Assembly: GCA_018780035.1 (NCBI GenBank)
Contig: JADMKE010000033.1
Location: 1 to 64,000 of the forward strand
From: Candidatus Sericytochromatia bacterium
GTDB taxonomy: Bacteria > Cyanobacteriota > Sericytochromatia > UBA7694
Direction: 5' to 3'
DNA length: 64,000 nucleotides
Part shown: piece by piece, positions 60,792 to 64,000 of the stretch
Layout of the letters: the number at the start of each line of letters is the position of its first letter
Position numbering within the stretch: position 1 is the first letter of the stretch
The notes under the pieces: model-generated
Told to the model about the DNA's origin: nothing
What the model saw: only the letters and a program-made list of their open reading frames with translations
The model's database searches: none
Program-made: the position numbers and the translations under genes

Positions 60792-61862
60792 ATGTTTTTG
60801 CAAAAATGCCCCCCTGTTCTCAGACCAACTGCAAGGCCAGTTGGTGTGCTGTCAAAGGTGCTCGTATCCGTGACAGCATATTTGCTAGCACATACGCTAG
60901 CAAATATGCTGTCACCATTATCTCTAACTGCTTGGGCATTTGCCGCTGAATCACGTGCAGTTTCGCAAGTTGATTTTCCTGAAAATGGACAGTTGCAAAT
61001 CCAGACCCAAGCAGTATTGCTCAACCCAACCCATCCGACCCAAACCCAGGTGGGGGAATTCGTTTACAAAGGTGGATTGCGTTTAAGCTCAGAACAGACC
61101 CACCAATTACATGGTTTCTCTGACATAGACGTGTTAATGGGCAAACATCTGATCGCCGTCGGCGACCGGGGCGCGCTTTTAAAGGCTGAGTTGGTTTTAG
61201 ACCAAATGCAGATGTTAAGGGGCTTGGATGCCGTTGAATTATCGCCTTTGAAAGGCGAAGATGGCCAGCTTTTGCTGGCAAAAGAAAGCTCAGATGCCGA
61301 GGGGCTGGCCCATTTAAACAAGGGTGATCGGCTGATCAGTTTTGAAGAAGAACACCGCATTTTAATCTATCCAGCAGCAGGTGGCCCGCCTCGGCCTGTG
61401 CCGTTTCCCCGCTTTTTATTTGAGCCCAACCAGGGCATGGAGGCCCTGACAGCAGATCTACAAGACCCCCAGAGTTATTGGGTTGGGGCAGAATTTACAG
61501 GTGATGTCTGGCAATGCTGGCTGAACAATCCCACCTGCCACAAACACCACACCCTCTCGCTGCCACCGGATTTGTTTTTGGTTGCCATGCGCCAATTGCC
61601 CCAGAACCGCACGGCTTATTTATTGCGGGGCTATTTCCCTGAGCGCAAAAGCAACCAAATATTGCTGCGAATTGTGGATAACAAGGCACCGGATCAGATT
61701 CTGGCCCAATTGGAATTGGCCCCACCCTTGATTGAAGATAATTTTGAAGGGCTGGCGGCGGTACCGCTGCCAAGTGGTGGCACCCGTTTTTACCTGATCT
61801 CCGATGACAATTTTAACCCCGAGCAGGAGACCCTTTTGCTGGCCTTTGACTGGCAGCCCTAA
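60792..61862 (+). CDS. Secreted phytase-like/esterase-like protein
   Basis: A 356-residue protein that fits the esterase-like phytase (phytase-like beta-propeller) family: YKGGLRLSSEQTHQLHGFSDIDVLMGKHLIAVGDRGALLKAEL, SDAEGLAHLNKGDRLISFEEEHRILIY, FPRFLFEPNQGMEALTAD and LPSGGTRFYLISDDNFNPEQETLLLAFDW. A signal peptide-like N-terminus (VLSKVLVSVTAYLLAHTLANML...AWAFAA) predicts export. ATG 60792 has AAAGGTGAG about 12 nt upstream; ATG 60906 is an alternative. The signal-peptide region contains a perfect 20-bp inverted repeat (60870-60915). Substrate unknown; the catalytic identity of this family is not secure. Confidence 0.82.
   Translation: MFLQKCPPVLRPTARPVGVLSKVLVSVTAYLLAHTLANMLSPLSLTAWAFAAESRAVSQVDFPENGQLQIQTQAVLLNPTHPTQTQVGEFVYKGGLRLSSEQTHQLHGFSDIDVLMGKHLIAVGDRGALLKAELVLDQMQMLRGLDAVELSPLKGEDGQLLLAKESSDAEGLAHLNKGDRLISFEEEHRILIYPAAGGPPRPVPFPRFLFEPNQGMEALTADLQDPQSYWVGAEFTGDVWQCWLNNPTCHKHHTLSLPPDLFLVAMRQLPQNRTAYLLRGYFPERKSNQILLRIVDNKAPDQILAQLELAPPLIEDNFEGLAAVPLPSGGTRFYLISDDNFNPEQETLLLAFDWQP
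60870..60915. repeat. Perfect 20-bp inverted repeat in the signal-peptide coding region
   Basis: Left arm GTGACAGCATATTTGCTAGC (60870-60889), six-base spacer acatac, right arm its exact reverse complement (60896-60915). It would form a very stable mRNA hairpin or bind a dimeric protein. It lies inside the frame of the phytase-like gene. Confidence 0.95.
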
Positions 61863-61869
61863 GTGTTGC

Positions 61870-64000
61870 TTAAAGGCTCTGGCGCAATTGCAGGGCCTCA
61901 ACATGGCCCGGTTCGTGCTTGAGCACCTCTTCTACAGCCTTTCTGGCTGCGGCTTTGTCGCCCAAGGCCTGGCAGGCCAGAGCGAGATTGTACCAAGATT
62001 TGCTATCACTGGGCGCCCGTTGAACCGCCGCTTGAAACAATTGACGGGCCTCTTCCCATTTTTGCTGGACCAGGGCCAGATAGCCCAAGCGGCTGTAGAC
62101 AACGGGACTCTCAGGCGCCAAATCGTTGGCCTGAGCAAGATATTTCTGGGCCGCTTGATAATATTCCAATTGGGTCAGGGTCTGCCCCAGATCCAAGAGT
62201 ACATTGAGATCTTTGGGCTTTTTGCCCACCAAATCCATCAGATAATAGAGGCGATAATTGAGCTGAACCTCTGGCTGTTCCCGTACCTCGGGGTGAATGG
62301 TGAGGTAAGCCGTGTAAGCTTCGAGGGCTTCGGGGTGCTTTTCTTGAATGTGGTAGACCTTGCTGAGAAAATCATAAGCCAGACCGTAATAGATGGGGTC
62401 ATTGCGCAAGGCCTGTAGCAGCGGTGTTGAGGAATTCCATTCTTCTAGGCCCACATAACAGAGGGCCAGAAATAACTGCAGTGAAGACAGCACCATCCCA
62501 CTTTCGGGACTGCCCTCGCTGTATTTGAGGGCTTTTTCCAAATAGGGTTTGGCTTTTTTGAGATCTTCATCGCCGAAATAGTTCATGCCGCGCAAAAAGG
62601 CAATATACGGATTTTGGCTGGTTTTGGCCTCTAATTGGTTGAAGAGCGTCTCTGCTTGGGTTTTTTGCCCGCTTAAATACAGAATATGTGCGCGCTGCAT
62701 GGCCACAGTCAGATCTTCAGGGGCCAGGGCTTGGGCCTGATCAATCAAATTGAGGGCGCTGGCAATATCTTTTTGCTGAACTCGCTGATTGGCCAATAGT
62801 GCCAAAATTGCGGGATTGGTTGCTCCCCGGCGCAGGGCTTCATTAAACCACATCTCTTGGGCCTGGGCATTGCCTTCCAATTGGGCCAGTGTGAGTTGCA
62901 GCAAGGCCAGACCGGGATGATCCTTGAGTGCTTTGTTGGCTTGGTCTAAATTGGTTTTGATCCAGGCCAAATTGCGTTTTTCTGCGGGTTTGGTGGCCTC
63001 GGAGACAATGCCCACAGCCGCCAATTGATACATCATCCAGGGATCCTGTAAATGGGCCCCGAGCGCTTGTAATTCTTGGTTCAGATCATCGGGTTTGATG
63101 CCAAAACCGGCCTGTTCAAAGCGAAAGGAGACAAAGGCTGAGACTGAATCCACATCCCAGGGGGCCAATTGGATTGCCCTTTTGATTTTTTCAAGCCCCT
63201 TTACTTTCTCGCCTTTGAGCCATTCCAATTTGGCCAAGGCGCGCAGCACCTCTGGCAATTCGGGGTCCAAAGTCAGGGCCTTTTCGGCATATTGCCGGGC
63301 CAAGGTTTGGGCATCGGGGCCCTGGCTTTGCTCCGAAGGCAACACCCGCATGGTTTGGCGTATACCGGCCTGTAAACCATAGACCTCGGCCAAAGCGGCA
63401 TAAGGCAAGGCATAGTTGGCATCGGCTTTGATCGCCGCTTGAAAGGACTCAATCATCTGGGCTTCTTGGCTGGAATTGTAATTGCGCAAGAACTGCATGC
63501 CCTGAATATAGTGGCGATAGGCCTCTGGAGAACGCGTGGCGCGAAAGACCGCTTGCATTTCTTTGACTTCTGCCGGTTGGGCTTTGACTTCGAGTTGGGT
63601 GATCAGCTTCTCTGCCAATTCGTTTTGCAGTTCGAAGATCGACTCAAAACGCCCCTGAATGCGGGCATGGTGATCGGGGTCGACCTGCCCGGTCTCGGCA
63701 TTGACCAAGCGCACATTGGCCTGCAACATGTCTCCGACTTTTTGGTAAGAGCCAATCACCACCACTTTGGCACCGAGCAATTTGCCCAATTGGGGCGCAG
63801 AACTTTCGTCGGCCAGACCACTTTGGCCAAGTTGCTGCTCTTTGAGCAAAGCCGTCAATTGATTGCGCTCAATCACCCGCAGGGCCCGCACCTTGAGTAG
63901 GCCCATGGTCAAACTCTCGGCAAAACTATTGCCCAGCCATTGGTCTTCGGCTTTGTCGGTCAAGTTGCGAAAGGGCAGAATCACCAAACGCAGGGGTTCT
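61870..64000 (-). CDS. TPR protein with FlgO/TolB-like N-terminal domain (partial)
   Basis: At least 709 residues; the frame runs off the right end of the window (PLRLVILPFRNLT continues upstream of the first possible in-window start). The N-terminal part (about 130 residues) resembles FlgO/CsgG-like and TolB-N domains (VILPFRNLTDKAEDQWLGNSFAESLTMGLLKVRALRVIER ... LLGAKVVVIGSYQKVGDMLQANVRLVNAETGQ). Behind it come many TPR units (YALPYAALAEVYGLQAG; YSRLGYLALVQQKWEEARQLF; WYNLALACQALGDKAAARKAVEEVLKHEPGH). Such proteins often assemble outer-membrane or signalling complexes. It ends 7 bp from the phytase-like gene, convergent. Confidence 0.85.
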   Translation of the reverse strand, partial: EPLRLVILPFRNLTDKAEDQWLGNSFAESLTMGLLKVRALRVIERNQLTALLKEQQLGQSGLADESSAPQLGKLLGAKVVVIGSYQKVGDMLQANVRLVNAETGQVDPDHHARIQGRFESIFELQNELAEKLITQLEVKAQPAEVKEMQAVFRATRSPEAYRHYIQGMQFLRNYNSSQEAQMIESFQAAIKADANYALPYAALAEVYGLQAGIRQTMRVLPSEQSQGPDAQTLARQYAEKALTLDPELPEVLRALAKLEWLKGEKVKGLEKIKRAIQLAPWDVDSVSAFVSFRFEQAGFGIKPDDLNQELQALGAHLQDPWMMYQLAAVGIVSEATKPAEKRNLAWIKTNLDQANKALKDHPGLALLQLTLAQLEGNAQAQEMWFNEALRRGATNPAILALLANQRVQQKDIASALNLIDQAQALAPEDLTVAMQRAHILYLSGQKTQAETLFNQLEAKTSQNPYIAFLRGMNYFGDEDLKKAKPYLEKALKYSEGSPESGMVLSSLQLFLALCYVGLEEWNSSTPLLQALRNDPIYYGLAYDFLSKVYHIQEKHPEALEAYTAYLTIHPEVREQPEVQLNYRLYYLMDLVGKKPKDLNVLLDLGQTLTQLEYYQAAQKYLAQANDLAPESPVVYSRLGYLALVQQKWEEARQLFQAAVQRAPSDSKSWYNLALACQALGDKAAARKAVEEVLKHEPGHVEALQLRQSL

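Overview
This 64 kb window is gene-dense bacterial chromosome (about 52 protein genes, most intergenic gaps under 100 bp, no tRNA, rRNA, CRISPR array, transposase or phage gene seen). The cell envelope is probably diderm: there are at least nine lipoproteins with lipoboxes, a possible beta-barrel protein and a pseudopilin. Complex I genes nuoCDEF (with the NADH-dehydrogenase subunits NuoE and NuoF), a PduP/EutE-type aldehyde dehydrogenase, and the absence of any photosynthesis gene point to a heterotroph. A deep-branching non-photosynthetic relative of the Cyanobacteria (Melainabacteria, Sericytochromatia or 'Blackallbacteria' type) is my guess; the sequence alone does not prove it.

Layout. 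0.2-7.3 kb: HEAT-like protein, proA, small membrane protein, SMI1/KNR4 protein, possible barrel protein, nucleotidyltransferase-like protein, FkbM-type methyltransferase; several of these genes have a TATAAT-type box only 7 nt before the start codon, suggesting leaderless mRNAs. 7.4-10.3 kb: a compact bacterial microcompartment (BMC) operon (BMC-T, BMC-H, BMC-P, CoA-acylating aldehyde dehydrogenase) with promoter and terminator but no signature enzyme. 10.8-22.5 kb: VWA lipoprotein with a (GGT)14 repeat, SulP-STAS-cNMP transporter, and a three-gene array of serpin and Ig-like lipoproteins carrying two apparently identical 1,375-bp direct repeats. 22.5-28.4 kb: PhyH-type dioxygenase with an attenuator-like leader hairpin, an rtcB-prfH pair (rRNA repair and damaged-ribosome release), a glycosyltransferase and two unknown proteins. 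28.5-32.0 kb: nuoCDEF. 32.0-40.7 kb: DUF2809 membrane protein, lipoprotein, GST, asparaginase, FHA-GAF-Nudix protein, two subtilisin-like lipoproteins, a pseudopilin. 40.9-48.2 kb: dynamin-like GTPase followed by SbcD without SbcC, DMT transporter, Ig-like lipoprotein, YaeQ, VanZ. 48.3-56.9 kb: two HExxH putative metallopeptidases, a biotin-dependent acyl-CoA carboxylase pair and membrane proteins. 57.0-60.6 kb: an arsenosugar-type operon (phosphorylase, peroxidase-like protein, ArsS radical SAM, two TIGR-type glycosyltransferases). 60.8-64 kb: phytase-like protein whose 5' end holds a perfect 20-bp inverted repeat, and a TPR protein cut by the window end.

How the parts work together. The clearest functional units are the BMC shell/aldehyde module, the RtcB-PrfH translation rescue module, the complex I peripheral-arm operon, the acyl-CoA carboxylase and the arsenosugar operon. 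Much of the rest is surface biology: secreted or lipid-anchored proteases, protease inhibitors and Ig-like mosaic lipoproteins sharing modules among at least five genes.
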